Notes under the pieces: model-generated | What the model was told of the DNA's origin: nothing | What the model saw: the letters and a program-made list of their open reading frames with translations, nothing else | Database searches by the model: none | Shown: piece after piece, positions 7,986 to 17,387 of the stretch | Numbering within the stretch: position 1 is the first letter of the stretch | Layout: every line of letters begins with the position of its first letter | Made by a program: the position numbers and the translations under genes | Origin: Henriciella sp. AS95 | GTDB taxonomy: Bacteria > Pseudomonadota > Alphaproteobacteria > Caulobacterales > Hyphomonadaceae | Direction: 5' to 3' | NCBI RefSeq assembly: GCF_038900055.1 | Contig: NZ_JBBMQM010000001.1 | Coordinates: forward strand, 3,348,001-3,412,000 | Length of the DNA: 64,000 nucleotides

Positions 7986-10162
7986 CCACCAAACTGCCAG
8001 CTCGCAGCGATCTTGTAATTGCGGGCCGGCTCATAGACGCCTTCGAAGACGCGCTCATAGCGCTCGTCGAAGATGTTATCGATTCCCGCATCAAAGCGGA
8101 TACCCGGCAGGCTGTCCGGCGACCAGCTCGCATAGAGGTCGGCAACAACATATGAGTCGCGCGTCTCGGCCAGTGTCTGCCCGCCAGCGCCATCGCTCTC
8201 ATAGCGGGCAAAGTCGCTCGCATGCTGCACGCGCAGGCCGAGGATCGCATCCCATTCATAGGCTTTCAGCCCCATATCGACCGTGACCCGGTCAGGCGTC
8301 AGCGTACCAAGATCTGATCCGGTAGACAGGTCCCGCCCTTCGATGGAGGCATAGCTTGCGCGGATATAGGAGCGGTCGCTGTCATAGCGCACTTCCGCCT
8401 CGACGCCCTCGATCTCCGCGCTCGCAACATTGGCCGAATTGGTCGTGCCGGCAGAGCATGGGAAGAAAGGTGGGGCAAAACAGGTCGGGCTATAGCTGAA
8501 ATCGACCGAGAGATTGATCAGGTCTTCGACATCGCTCTCATAATACGAAACCTTTGCCTGCATCCTGTCGCCGTTCGACACCAGATCATGAAAATCGAGC
8601 CCCGCGCCAAACTCGACCGTCTCGGTCTTTTCGGGTTTGAGATTGGCATTTGGCATGAATTCATTGGTCACGAAGACGAAAGAGCCAGCGCCCGGATCGA
8701 ACAGGATGGGATGCGGCACCTCGAAATGCGTGCCGTCGAGGTAAAGCTCGTTGACCGACGGCGCGCGGAAGCCTTCTGAATAGCTGGCAAAGACGCGCAG
8801 CCACTCTACTGGCCCATAGCTCGCCGCCAGCCTTGGTGAAACAGCGCTGTCCTCATTCTCACCAGCCGCAGCATCGGAGTTTGAGGTGAACTCGTCATAG
8901 CGAATGCCGGGAATGACGATCAGCTCGCCCGGCAGCCCCAGAGGCCTTTGCGTCACAGCTTCGACTTGCGCGAAAATGCCAACAAATTCGGACTCCGAAT
9001 CAGGCACACCGCTGCGGACCGCATCTGTCGTTTCGCTGTCAAAGCCGCTCTGCTCATCGCGGTACCAGTCACCACCAATGGTGAACACCGTCTCGACGGG
9101 GCCAAGGTTGAAGCGCGATGCATTGCGCGCGCTGACGCCTGTCGTCTCGATCTCGCGGGAGATGTTGCGCGGCACCGTCGCATCGAACTCGTCCACGCTG
9201 GTCACGGTCTGATAGACGGTCAGATTACTGTCCACCCAGTCGCTCACCGGGTCAAAGCCGAGGCCGAGCCGATAGGTATCTGAGGTGATGTCCTTCTCGA
9301 CATTGCGGTCGAGCACGCCATCGCCGGTGCCAAGCGTGCCCTGCCCATTGTTCGGCTCGAAGGCTGAATTGTCGAAGCGCTGCCAGGAGGCTTCAACGCT
9401 CAGCGCATCACTGAGGGCATATCGCCCCTTCACCAGACCCGTCGTGATGTCGTCGTCAGATGGCAGGGATGCGCCGTCACCAAGCTCGATATCGCCAGAC
9501 TGGCGAAGCCCGATCGAGGCGAGGCCGTCAAACTTTCCAGTATTCGTGAAGGCAGTGAAACTTGCGAGCGTTTCCTCATTGACCGATTGGTAGCCCGCCC
9601 GCACACGCGCGCCCCAGACTTGCCCTTCTTCAAGGAGGTCTTCAGCATCCGCGCTTTCCATGGCGAGGACACCGCCCACCGCACCGGATCCGTAAAGCGC
9701 AGAGGCAGGCCCGCGCACCACTTCTGCGGCACCGAGCAGCGCAGGGTCTGCAAAGAACCGCCCGTCATGCGCCGAGGTGAAGGACTGGCGGGCACCATCA
9801 AGAAGGATCAGCACGTTCTGTCCGCTGAAGCCGCGAATGCTGGGCACCTCGCCTGTCCGCCGCGGGCCGCCCGAAAAGGCCATGCCCGGCACGTCTTTCA
9901 GAAGGTCCGACACCGATGACGGCGTACGCAGGTCGATATCCTCCCGGGTCAGGACGCTGACCTGGCCTGGATAGTCGAAAACGGCGATTGGATTGGTTGT
10001 GCCGTAGACCGTCACAAGTTCCTGGCGCTGCTCATTCTCATCCTGAGGCTCGGTCTCTGGAGCATCCTGCGCCAGTGCGCCTGCACTCAGGGCGATCGCG
10101 CTCACGGTTGCGAATGCTGCGCGTGCCAGCGTGGCGCCGCCGGTTTTCAAGCTTGTCGTCAT
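7982..10162 (-). CDS. TonB-dependent haem/haemoprotein receptor
   Basis: 726 residues from ATG 10162 (GAAGGA about 12 nt before it). Signal peptide to about residue 31 (ALSAGALAQ), plug domain with SVSDLLKDVPGM, IRGFSGQNVLILLDGARQS and RGPASALYGSGAVGG, then a 22-strand barrel. The haem-receptor signature is present: FRAP at 465-468, histidines between (DGTHFEVPHP), and NANLKPE from 505. This places it in the HmuR/HutA/HasR-like group, moving haem or haemoprotein-bound iron across the outer membrane. It faces the DUF6607 gene across a Fur-like box, so iron repression is likely. The C-terminus QFGG with stop TAG lies on the repeat element end. Confidence 0.92.
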   Translation of the reverse strand: MTTSLKTGGATLARAAFATVSAIALSAGALAQDAPETEPQDENEQRQELVTVYGTTNPIAVFDYPGQVSVLTREDIDLRTPSSVSDLLKDVPGMAFSGGPRRTGEVPSIRGFSGQNVLILLDGARQSFTSAHDGRFFADPALLGAAEVVRGPASALYGSGAVGGVLAMESADAEDLLEEGQVWGARVRAGYQSVNEETLASFTAFTNTGKFDGLASIGLRQSGDIELGDGASLPSDDDITTGLVKGRYALSDALSVEASWQRFDNSAFEPNNGQGTLGTGDGVLDRNVEKDITSDTYRLGLGFDPVSDWVDSNLTVYQTVTSVDEFDATVPRNISREIETTGVSARNASRFNLGPVETVFTIGGDWYRDEQSGFDSETTDAVRSGVPDSESEFVGIFAQVEAVTQRPLGLPGELIVIPGIRYDEFTSNSDAAAGENEDSAVSPRLAASYGPVEWLRVFASYSEGFRAPSVNELYLDGTHFEVPHPILFDPGAGSFVFVTNEFMPNANLKPEKTETVEFGAGLDFHDLVSNGDRMQAKVSYYESDVEDLINLSVDFSYSPTCFAPPFFPCSAGTTNSANVASAEIEGVEAEVRYDSDRSYIRASYASIEGRDLSTGSDLGTLTPDRVTVDMGLKAYEWDAILGLRVQHASDFARYESDGAGGQTLAETRDSYVVADLYASWSPDSLPGIRFDAGIDNIFDERYERVFEGVYEPARNYKIAASWQFGG

Positions 10163-10194
10163 GTCGTTGTAAGGTCCTTCAATTCCTGATATGC

Positions 10195-10275
10195 AACTAA
10201 TTCGCATTCTCATTACATATCCGATTTCTTATTGCAAATGATTCTCATTCTTATTACAATTGAAATCATTCAGAA
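10195..10275. promoter_or_regulatory. divergent promoter region with Fur-like box
   Basis: AT-rich 134-bp gap between two divergent genes. The stretch 10234-10252 reads GCAAATGATTCTCATTCTT, a good match to the Fur consensus half-sites (AATGAT / ATCATT). A weaker copy, GCATTCTCATTA, sits at about 10204. Position between a haem receptor and a secreted protein gene fits iron-dependent repression of both. Confidence 0.6.
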
Positions 10276-10296
10276 CCAACTGCCAGAGGGAAACCC

Positions 10297-11310
10297 ATGT
10301 TGAAATTTGTCCGCCCCACCGCCATTGCAGCGCTCACCTGCGCTCTTTCAGCGCCCGTCGTCACCGCGCAGGAAGCGGTCACCGACCCGTCTTTCGAACA
10401 GGATCGCGGCGCGATTCTCGCCATGGCGGGCAACTATGATGTGACCTTCGATTTCAGAGAGACCGTGCCGCTCACAGACGGATACGAACTGAAAGAGCCG
10501 AAGCTGTCAGGCGGCTACGAAATCGTGCGGGTCATCGAGGACACGGGTGACTTCATCAGCCTTCAGCACATTCTCGTCGTCGGCGATGAAGGCGAGGAGT
10601 TCCCCATCAAGCACTGGCGTCAGGACTGGACGTATGAACCGACGCAAGTGCTGAGCTTCATTGGCGGGAATGCCTGGGAAATGCGCCCCGTTCCAACCGA
10701 TGAAAGCGACGGCCAGTGGGCCCAGGAAGTCTACCAGGTCGACGACTCACCGCGCTATGGCGCCGTCGCCTCCTGGACGCATGACAATCACGTCTCGCAA
10801 TGGACCCCGCCGGCTGAATGGCGTCCCCTGCCGCGCCGCGACATGACCACGCGTGAGGATTACGACACGGTTCTCGCGGTCAACCGGCATACGATCACGC
10901 CGTTTGGCTGGGTGCACGAACAGACCAATTCGAAACTCGTCCTCGATGAGGATCCAAACGTTCTGGTCCGCGAGATAGGCGTGAACACCTACCGCCATTT
11001 TGACGATTTCCCGGTCGCTGTCGGCGATGATTACTGGGCCGCGACAAGTGACTACTGGGCCGGTGTGCGCGGCGCCTGGAAAGCGCTTGAAGACTCCGGC
11101 TCGCCGTTCGGCCTGACCATGCAGGGTGAACCCGAAGCGCTCTACCAGCCGCTGCTGGAGCTGGCCGGAGAGGTCGAAGAAGGCACGAAGAGCACGGATG
11201 ACGCGATTTCAGAGGCGTCTGAGGTCATCGAGACCTACACGACCCATGACATCGGCACGCTGGCTGATCGCGTTAACGCATCCAGCGCCGATAATGACGG
11301 CTCATACTAG
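10297..11310 (+). CDS. secreted DUF6607-family protein
   Basis: 337 residues with a signal peptide (cleavage likely after VVTAQ, residue 25). The mature protein has the DUF6607 pattern: GNYDVTFDFRETVPL, EIVRVIEDTGDFISLQHILV, KHWRQDWTYEPT, WTHDNHVSQWTPPAEWRPLPRRD and HTITPFGWVHEQTNSKLVL. Function of the family is unknown to me; it recurs next to TonB receptors. Here it is divergent from a haem-type receptor and shares its Fur-like control region, so a role in iron or haem acquisition is inferred. Confidence 0.8.
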   Translation: MLKFVRPTAIAALTCALSAPVVTAQEAVTDPSFEQDRGAILAMAGNYDVTFDFRETVPLTDGYELKEPKLSGGYEIVRVIEDTGDFISLQHILVVGDEGEEFPIKHWRQDWTYEPTQVLSFIGGNAWEMRPVPTDESDGQWAQEVYQVDDSPRYGAVASWTHDNHVSQWTPPAEWRPLPRRDMTTREDYDTVLAVNRHTITPFGWVHEQTNSKLVLDEDPNVLVREIGVNTYRHFDDFPVAVGDDYWAATSDYWAGVRGAWKALEDSGSPFGLTMQGEPEALYQPLLELAGEVEEGTKSTDDAISEASEVIETYTTHDIGTLADRVNASSADNDGSY

Positions 11311-11317
11311 ACAGCAA

Positions 11318-11348
11318 AACGCCCCTCTGGCTTGAGCCGAGGGGCGTT
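11318..11348. terminator. hairpin between converging transcripts
   Basis: Ten-base perfect stem AACGCCCCTC / GAGGGGCGTT with an 11-nt loop. On the minus strand it is followed by TTTT, on the plus strand by only TT, so it would serve the small minus-strand gene at 11381 best and possibly the DUF6607 gene too. Confidence 0.7.
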
Positions 11349-11380
11349 AACACTGCATATCGGATGGAGAGGGCTCGCGC

Positions 11381-11536
11381 CTAGTCTTCGTGCTCGTCTT
11401 CGCCGATGTCGCCCCACAGAATACTGTTGCTGGAACGGGCGGCCTCGACCGAAATGATCAAGGCCGCGCCAGCCAATACCCACCATGCTGTAGCTGTATT
11501 GCTTGCAGCAGTCATCACCAGTTCCACCATCGTCAT
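11381..11536 (-). CDS. 51-residue single-pass membrane protein
   Basis: Short frame with ATG at 11536 and a GAGG ribosome site 4 nt before it. The product begins MTMVELVMTAASNTATA, continues with the hydrophobic segment WWVLAGAALIISVEA (residues 18-32) and ends in an acidic tail, GDIGEDEHED. Good initiation site, coherent membrane segment and a hairpin with a T run just past the stop all support a real gene. Function unknown; it could be a small regulator or stabiliser of a membrane complex. Confidence 0.5.
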   Translation of the reverse strand: MTMVELVMTAASNTATAWWVLAGAALIISVEAARSSNSILWGDIGEDEHED

Positions 11537-11689
11537 CACACCTCGGGCTTTTATGTACTTTCGTTGAGGCGAATATGGCCCTGAAGGCCTTAACGAGACC
11601 TGATCAGATCACGGCTCTTGCAGGGCAAAGTGTAAGCAGAATGCGGGCTTTTCTTTACCCTGCTTTCCAGATGATTAAACAGGGGCACC

Positions 11690-12316
11690 ATGAGCTCACG
11701 TCCCGTCCCCGTTTCAAGAAAAGCCCCGGCGCGCGTCTGGCAGCGAATGCTCTCCGGCCGGCGCCTCGACCTGTTGGATCCGTCGCCTGTCGACATCGAA
11801 GTTGACGACATCGCCCACGGCCTCGCCCGCGTCGCGCGCTGGAACGGCCAGACGATTGGCGACCATGCCTTTTCAGTCGCCCAGCATAGCGTGGTTGTGG
11901 AGTCGATCTGCGGTTTGCTGGAACCCGGCCTGCGTCCCGGCGAACGCCTCATGGCGCTTCATCACGACGCCGCCGAATATGTGATTGGCGACATGATCTC
12001 GCCGTTCAAGGCTGTACTCGGCGATGGCTACAAGGACATCGAGAACCGTCTTTCCGAGGCGATCCACATCCGCTTCGGCCTGCCCGCCCGCATGCCCGAG
12101 AGCCTGAAACGCCTCATCAAGCGCGCCGACCATATCTGCGCCTGGTATGAAGCGACCCAGCTTGCCGGCTTCGGAACGACGGAGGCTGACCGGTTTTTCG
12201 GGTCTCCGCCGCGCTCCATCCGGCTGGAGCTTGACCCGCAGGCGCCAACGCTCGCACAAAAGACCTTTATCGACAGGCACGAAACGCTGCTTGCTGAAAA
12301 GGAAACCCGCAGGTGA
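11690..12316 (+). CDS. HD-domain hydrolase (YfbR-like nucleotidase family)
   Basis: 208 residues with a GGGG ribosome site before the ATG. The HD metal residues are visible: His66 (SVAQHSVVV), His92-Asp93 (LHHDAAEYVIGD) and Asp147 (RADHICAWYEA). The N-terminus carries the alphaproteobacterial family mark LSGRRLDLLDPSP. Relatives are 5'-nucleotidases for deoxynucleoside monophosphates. It overlaps the NrtR-like gene by 4 nt, so the two are one operon, which hints at a nucleotide or NAD-linked substrate; that link is inference. Confidence 0.85.
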   Translation: MSSRPVPVSRKAPARVWQRMLSGRRLDLLDPSPVDIEVDDIAHGLARVARWNGQTIGDHAFSVAQHSVVVESICGLLEPGLRPGERLMALHHDAAEYVIGDMISPFKAVLGDGYKDIENRLSEAIHIRFGLPARMPESLKRLIKRADHICAWYEATQLAGFGTTEADRFFGSPPRSIRLELDPQAPTLAQKTFIDRHETLLAEKETRR

Positions 12317-13263
12317 CCAAGACCGCGCTGATCATCGGCCTCTCCGTCGTGATCGTTGCCACAGATGGCGGCACGCCATGCGTCCTCGTCACCAGCCGGC
12401 AGGGCGACCTTCGGGCATTGCCTTTCGGTGCTTTCGACCCGGAAAGCCACCGCACCTTCGAACTCGCGCTGCGCGGCTGGGTCCGGGAACAGACCGGCTT
12501 CGACCTTGGCTATGTCGAGCAGCTCTACACCTTTGGCGACCGGGACCGCGAGACACCCGAGGCAACCTTGATAGACGTGCCGCAGAATGCGCGCGTCGTT
12601 TCCGTCGGTTATCTCGGCCTGACGCCTGAGCAGCCCCCCCTGCCAGAAGCCTTCGAAGCCAGATGGCGCGGCTGGTACGGGCATTTCCCATGGGAAGACC
12701 ACCGAAACGGTCGCCCGGCAATTATCGATACTGAGATTGCCCCCCGGCTTCGCACCTGGGCGGCCGGCAGTGATGAGAGGCAAGTCCGCGCCAACCTCGC
12801 CTTCAGTCTTGATGGCCAGGACTGGACAGATGATCGTGTGCTCGAACGCTACGAACTGCTTTACGAGGCAGGCCTTGTCACAGAGTGCGCTCGCGATGCG
12901 GGCCTGCCGCTGCCTGATGTCCAGCTTGGCGAACCGATGGCCTCAGATCACCGGCGCATACTCGCCACCGCGATGGGCCGTCTGCGCGGCAAGATCCGCT
13001 ATCGCCCGGTCGTCTTCGAACTGATGCCTGAGCGGTTTACCCTTTCGGCGCTCCAGACCACGTGCGAGGCTATTCTCGGCCAACCGCTGCACAAGCAGAA
13101 CTTCCGCCGCGCCCTCGACCGGATGGACATGGTTGAAGGTACGGGCGAGATGATGTCGGAAACGGGCGGCCGCCCGGCAGAGCTTTACCGTTTCAAGCGG
13201 GCGAAGTTCCGTCGCAGTGCGGCGCTCGGCATCGCGACCCCGGCGCTGAAGCGCGACAGCTAG
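12313..13263 (+). CDS. NrtR-like NUDIX-related NAD regulator
   Basis: 316 residues: an N-terminal NUDIX fold (1-150) followed by a winged-helix DNA-binding domain (about 210-300; KIRYRPVVFELMPERFTLS, GQPLHKQNFRRALDRM). This is the layout of NrtR, which senses ADP-ribose and represses NAD genes. The NUDIX box region reads GAFDPESHRTFELALRGWV then REQTGF, with Gln in place of the second catalytic Glu of REE, so hydrolysis is probably lost and only ligand sensing kept, as in known NrtR proteins. Begins with GTG overlapping the HD gene stop; ends on the shared CTAG with the rhomboid gene. Confidence 0.85.
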   Translation: MTKTALIIGLSVVIVATDGGTPCVLVTSRQGDLRALPFGAFDPESHRTFELALRGWVREQTGFDLGYVEQLYTFGDRDRETPEATLIDVPQNARVVSVGYLGLTPEQPPLPEAFEARWRGWYGHFPWEDHRNGRPAIIDTEIAPRLRTWAAGSDERQVRANLAFSLDGQDWTDDRVLERYELLYEAGLVTECARDAGLPLPDVQLGEPMASDHRRILATAMGRLRGKIRYRPVVFELMPERFTLSALQTTCEAILGQPLHKQNFRRALDRMDMVEGTGEMMSETGGRPAELYRFKRAKFRRSAALGIATPALKRDS

Positions 13264-13949
13264 TCGAACAGCCGCACATTCGGGCGCATCAGTTTCAGGA
13301 ACACCGGAAACAGCACGAATCCTGCGACCAGTCCGCCGACATGAGCGGCCCAGGCCAGTCGCATGCCGAACAGGCTCTGGGTCAGCTCAGGGCCGGCAAA
13401 CGCGATGACGAGATTGATCACCAGCCATGGCAGCGAGAGGCGCAGGGCGCCGCGCACGCCTCCCATCAACCAGCCGCCTGCCGCGAAGAATCCCGACAGG
13501 CCTGAGGACGCGCCCAGCGCGAATACCGCTTGCGCCTGCCACATGGCCCAGCCGAGTTCGGCGAGCGCGCCAGCGGCTGAACACAGGAAGAAGAAAGCCA
13601 GAAAAGCTGCGGCCCCCTTTGCGTCAGTGCCAAGGGCTTTCGCAATGGCCGGACCAAACGCCACCATCATCGCCATGTTCATGATGAGATGAAAAAACCC
13701 GCCATGAAGGAAGACGTGAAGAAAGAGCGGGCCAATGTCGCCGAGCGGCCGACCGACATAGGTCGTGTATGGGTCATAGGCCACGACGCACAAATTCCAC
13801 AGAAAGTCGCGGGTCGCGCCCCCCACCAGCATGTCGAGCATGGACACGGCGATGATCGCCCCGCTCAGCACGATCACCACAAGTGGGAAGCCATTGAAAA
13901 CGGGCTCTCTGGGAGCACGCACCTCAGGGGACGGAACATCAAATCGCAT
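13260..13949 (-). CDS. rhomboid-family intramembrane serine protease
   Basis: 229 residues, six or more membrane segments. Family marks: HGGFFHLIMNMAMM, the serine site LGASSGLSGF (GAS followed by Ser instead of the usual Gly, a variant also met in other alphaproteobacterial rhomboids as far as I recall), and the catalytic-His helix LAWAAHVGGLVAGF. Cleaves transmembrane substrates within the inner membrane; the substrate is unknown. Converges on the NrtR-like gene with both stops on one CTAG at 13260-13263. Confidence 0.9.
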   Translation of the reverse strand: MRFDVPSPEVRAPREPVFNGFPLVVIVLSGAIIAVSMLDMLVGGATRDFLWNLCVVAYDPYTTYVGRPLGDIGPLFLHVFLHGGFFHLIMNMAMMVAFGPAIAKALGTDAKGAAAFLAFFFLCSAAGALAELGWAMWQAQAVFALGASSGLSGFFAAGGWLMGGVRGALRLSLPWLVINLVIAFAGPELTQSLFGMRLAWAAHVGGLVAGFVLFPVFLKLMRPNVRLFD

Positions 13950-14259
13950 CTTGCGGATATGGGATGATGTCAGGCCTCATCCAACAATCACGCAAAATAC
14001 GTTTCTGTCAGTCTGTCATTTTCTTGCAACACAAGGCCCAAACATTCAAAAACAATCAGTCATGCCGCAATGTTTTTTCTGCAATTTGAGGTTTTGCGAA
14101 ATAAAATGCTGAAATTAACCCTCTGCCCGAAAGCAGGTTCCTCAAGCTGATGTATAATCACTATATTGAAGTAGCTTGACCGCCAATGGTTTTCCGAGCA
14201 TGCCGGAAGCAAGGTTCCGTAGAGAGAACCTCAAAATCATATTCATATTGGGAGGAAAT
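13950..14259. other. 310-bp intergenic region before the second TonB receptor
   Basis: AT-richer than its surroundings, no convincing frame. It must hold the divergent promoters of the rhomboid gene and the receptor. TATAAT at 14153-14158 is a possible -10 for the receptor but I see no good -35 at 17 nt. GGAGGA at 14251 is the receptor ribosome site. Confidence 0.5.
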
Positions 14260-17200
14260 ATGACCGGCAAACTACTGTACACCTGTGCGCGATCCGCACT
14301 TGTTCTCGCGCTGGGAACGACATTCGTTGCAGCCGCCACGGCTCAGGAAGATGACGCTCCGGTTGTTGTCGAATCGACAACGGACGCCGATAGCGGCGAA
14401 GAACTTCGCCAGACCAAAGTGACCGTCACCGGTTCTTTCATCGCCGGCACCCCAGAAGATGCCGCACTTCCGGTCGATGTCTTCAACTCTGCCGAACTGG
14501 ACGCTTCGGGCATCAGTTCGCCGCTAGAGTTCATCAAGTCGCTGCCGTCAGTTGGCTCCGTCCTGGGGGATACCAACCAGTTCAGCGCGACGGCGCAGGG
14601 CGCACAGGGCACCGGCTCGATCAACCTCAGAAACCTCGGCTCAACCCGCAACCTGGTTCTGATGAACGGCCGCCGCACGATCAATTCGCCGGGCGATGGC
14701 TTTGCCAACACCAACCTCATTCCACTGTTTGCGCTTGAGCGTATCGAAGTGCTGAAAGACGGCGCCGCGGCAACTTACGGTTCCGACGCGATTTCCGGCG
14801 TTGCCAACTTCATCACCAAGACAGACTTCGACGGCATCGAGCTGAAAGGCGACTTTACCGCCATTGACGGCTCCGATGGCGACACCGAATTCAGCGCCCT
14901 GTTCGGCAAGAATTTCGAGAATGGCAATATCATGATTGGTATTGGCCAGCAGGTCCGCTCCGAGCTGTCCTCGACCGAACGCGATTTCGTCGTGCAACCA
15001 TTCGAAGTGAACCCGGCCGGTTGGTCGGTGCTCGGCAATCCCGGCACCTATATTCCAAAACTGGGCGATATCAGCCAGGGCGCAGCGGGCACGTCGCTCG
15101 GTCTCGCCGTCGACGGCGCAGCCTCCGGCGGGTGTGAAGCAACAGGCGGCGTGGCAGGTGTCCTGTCCGGCTTCCCGATCTGCCGTTTCACTTACATTCC
15201 GTTCGACAATATCGTTGAAGATCAGACACGGACGCAGGTCTATTTGCAGGCGGACGCTGATCTTGCTCCGAATTTCCGTATTCATACCGAAGCGCTCTAT
15301 GCGAAGTCGGATCAGTCCAATAACCGCTATTCGCCAAGCTTCCCGCCAACCCAGGGACCACAGGGCCCCGGCAGCGCACAGGCCTTCTTCGTTCCGGACA
15401 CCAACCCGGGCTATCAGGCCTTCATCGACCAGTCCGGCCTGACCGGTGGACCGGCTGATCCGGGCACGCCTGGCTCCTTCGCCAGCCTGCTCGGCAGCTA
15501 CTCCTCCATCCTGTTCTTCCGTCCTGTCGGTCAGGGCGGCAATGAAGAACTGTACGGTGGAAGGGGCGGCCAGGTCGGCAAGGCGGTTGACGAGGCGTTC
15601 CGGGTGTCTGGTGGTTTCGAGTGGGACATCACCGACAAACTCACGCTGGACACGGCCGCAACCTTCTTCAAATCAGATCGCCTGTTCTACACGCCGGACG
15701 TCATTGGCCAGCGCCTGCAGGATTCCCTTGAAGGCTTTGGCGGCGAGAATTGCGACCGCGCAACCGGTACGGCAGGTGTCGGGGACTGTTTGTACTTCAA
15801 CCCCTTCATCAACTCTCACGTGAACAACCCGGCTCTGGGGCTTGATAACCCGCTCTACGTGCCAGGAAACGAAAACTCGCGCGAAGTGCTGGACTATATG
15901 TTCGAACCGAACGGAACAGACCAGAGCGAAGAAACCCTGATCCTCGACACCGTTCTCTCCGGAGAGTCAGGTATCCTGCTCAATGGTGGCAATCTGGCTT
16001 ACGCCGTCGGCGCCCAGTACCGTCACAACAAATTCTCTTCCGATCCGATCAACAACGTCTCCAACGCTGACATCAATCCATGTCCGGTTGAGGGCGAAGT
16101 TGACTGTGCCCTGCCGATTGGGCCGTGGATCTTCCTCGGCCAGACGCGCGAAAGCCGTCTGTCGCAGAGCGTTTACGCTGTCTTCGGCGAAGTCTTCCTG
16201 CCAATCGTCGACGATTTCGAAGCAACCGTTGCGGTTCGTCATGAGGATTATGGTGGCTCGATCGGTTCGACCACGAATCCGAAAGTCTCGCTGCGCTACA
16301 CGCCGACCGAGTGGCTCACCCTGCGCGGTTCGGCTGGTACGACGTTCCGTGGCCCTGGGCCGGGCGTGGTCCGTGAGGGGCGCCTCACAACCAACCTTGC
16401 CGGTATTGCCGCTGCGAACAACAACTTCAAATCGGTTGATACGTTCGGCAATCCAGGCCTTAGCCCGGAAACCGCCTTCACCTACAATGTCGGTGCCATT
16501 TACGACAATGCCGGTCTGACGGTCTCCGTCGACTATTGGAGCTATGACTTCGAGGACGAATTGACGCTGACACCTGTGCAGGGTGTTGCCAATGCGGTCG
16601 GTAACGGTCCGGGCGATGGCAGCCAGGCGGTAAACTGTTCCCACCCCCTCGTTGATCGCATCACCTTTGCGGGCAACCAGTGTATCCAGGGTGTAACGGT
16701 CGGTAACGACATTCAGCGCGTTCGCGCCGACAACGTCAACGGCCCCGGCGTCAAGACCTCCGGTATCGACTTCGCAGCCGCCTACGACTTCGATCTTGGT
16801 CAAGGACTGGCAACCATCGGTGCCAACGGCACGTACACGATGGAATACGAAGTGCGCGAATTCTCGGTCGACGGCACCGTTTTCGCACCCGGCTTCGACG
16901 CGGTGGGTTATTCCAACTTCGACCGCAGCGCACCTGCAATCTCGGAGCTGAAAGGTAACCTCTTTGCCAACTATGCTCTTGAGAACATCAACCTTCGCTA
17001 CACGCTGGAATATCTGAGCGGTGTGGAGGACAATCGCGGGCCGACCGATCCAGGTACGGGTATCACGACTTTCGGCGTCTCGGCTGAAGACTACATCCAG
17101 CACGACCTGCATGGTTCCTGGACGCTTCCGGTCGAGTTTGCTGAAGTTCAGCTGACCGGCGGCATCGAGAACATCACCGATGAGGAGCCGGCTCCGGCGC

Positions 17201-17280
17201 GTCTCGAGCTGTCCTACAACCCGTTTGTGGGTAACCCGCTCGGCCGTACCTACACGATTGGTCTGCGTCTGCGCTACTGA
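14260..17280 (+). CDS. TonB-dependent receptor (sphingomonad/caulobacter large type)
   Basis: 1006 residues from the ATG at 14260, chosen because GGAGGA precedes it and a signal peptide follows at once (LVLALGTTFVAAATAQ). The plug reads SPLEFIKSLPSVGS, GSINLRNLGSTRNLVLMNGRRT, LERIEVLKDGAAATYGSDAISGVANF. The barrel ends with the aromatic terminus LRLRY. Large receptors of this type import oligosaccharides, peptides or other big nutrients in Caulobacterales and Sphingomonadales; the ligand cannot be read. It stands alone, with its own terminator, without adjacent glycoside hydrolase or regulator. Confidence 0.93.
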   Translation: MTGKLLYTCARSALVLALGTTFVAAATAQEDDAPVVVESTTDADSGEELRQTKVTVTGSFIAGTPEDAALPVDVFNSAELDASGISSPLEFIKSLPSVGSVLGDTNQFSATAQGAQGTGSINLRNLGSTRNLVLMNGRRTINSPGDGFANTNLIPLFALERIEVLKDGAAATYGSDAISGVANFITKTDFDGIELKGDFTAIDGSDGDTEFSALFGKNFENGNIMIGIGQQVRSELSSTERDFVVQPFEVNPAGWSVLGNPGTYIPKLGDISQGAAGTSLGLAVDGAASGGCEATGGVAGVLSGFPICRFTYIPFDNIVEDQTRTQVYLQADADLAPNFRIHTEALYAKSDQSNNRYSPSFPPTQGPQGPGSAQAFFVPDTNPGYQAFIDQSGLTGGPADPGTPGSFASLLGSYSSILFFRPVGQGGNEELYGGRGGQVGKAVDEAFRVSGGFEWDITDKLTLDTAATFFKSDRLFYTPDVIGQRLQDSLEGFGGENCDRATGTAGVGDCLYFNPFINSHVNNPALGLDNPLYVPGNENSREVLDYMFEPNGTDQSEETLILDTVLSGESGILLNGGNLAYAVGAQYRHNKFSSDPINNVSNADINPCPVEGEVDCALPIGPWIFLGQTRESRLSQSVYAVFGEVFLPIVDDFEATVAVRHEDYGGSIGSTTNPKVSLRYTPTEWLTLRGSAGTTFRGPGPGVVREGRLTTNLAGIAAANNNFKSVDTFGNPGLSPETAFTYNVGAIYDNAGLTVSVDYWSYDFEDELTLTPVQGVANAVGNGPGDGSQAVNCSHPLVDRITFAGNQCIQGVTVGNDIQRVRADNVNGPGVKTSGIDFAAAYDFDLGQGLATIGANGTYTMEYEVREFSVDGTVFAPGFDAVGYSNFDRSAPAISELKGNLFANYALENINLRYTLEYLSGVEDNRGPTDPGTGITTFGVSAEDYIQHDLHGSWTLPVEFAEVQLTGGIENITDEEPAPARLELSYNPFVGNPLGRTYTIGLRLRY

Positions 17281-17302
17281 TCGGTTTGACTGATAAACCG
17301 GG

Positions 17303-17334
17303 AAAGCCCGTTGCCTTGTGCAGCGGGCTTTTTC
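17303..17334 (+). terminator. intrinsic terminator of the TonB receptor gene
   Basis: Stem AAAGCCCG / CGGGCTTT with a 13-nt loop, followed by TTTTTC. Located 23 nt after the receptor stop. Confidence 0.85.
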
Positions 17335-17387
17335 TTTGCCGCAACGTCATGAATTGATTTCGCGCGAAGCGGCGTCACGATTGCGCC

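Noticed and set aside
13494..13520. Rhomboid serine motif GASSG as a dead-enzyme signal
   Set aside because: The serine is still in place; Gly to Ser after it is a known kind of variation in this family.
15967..17112. 381-codon frame opposite the large TonB receptor
   Set aside because: Shadow frame; no start signal and no motif, whereas the receptor is clear.
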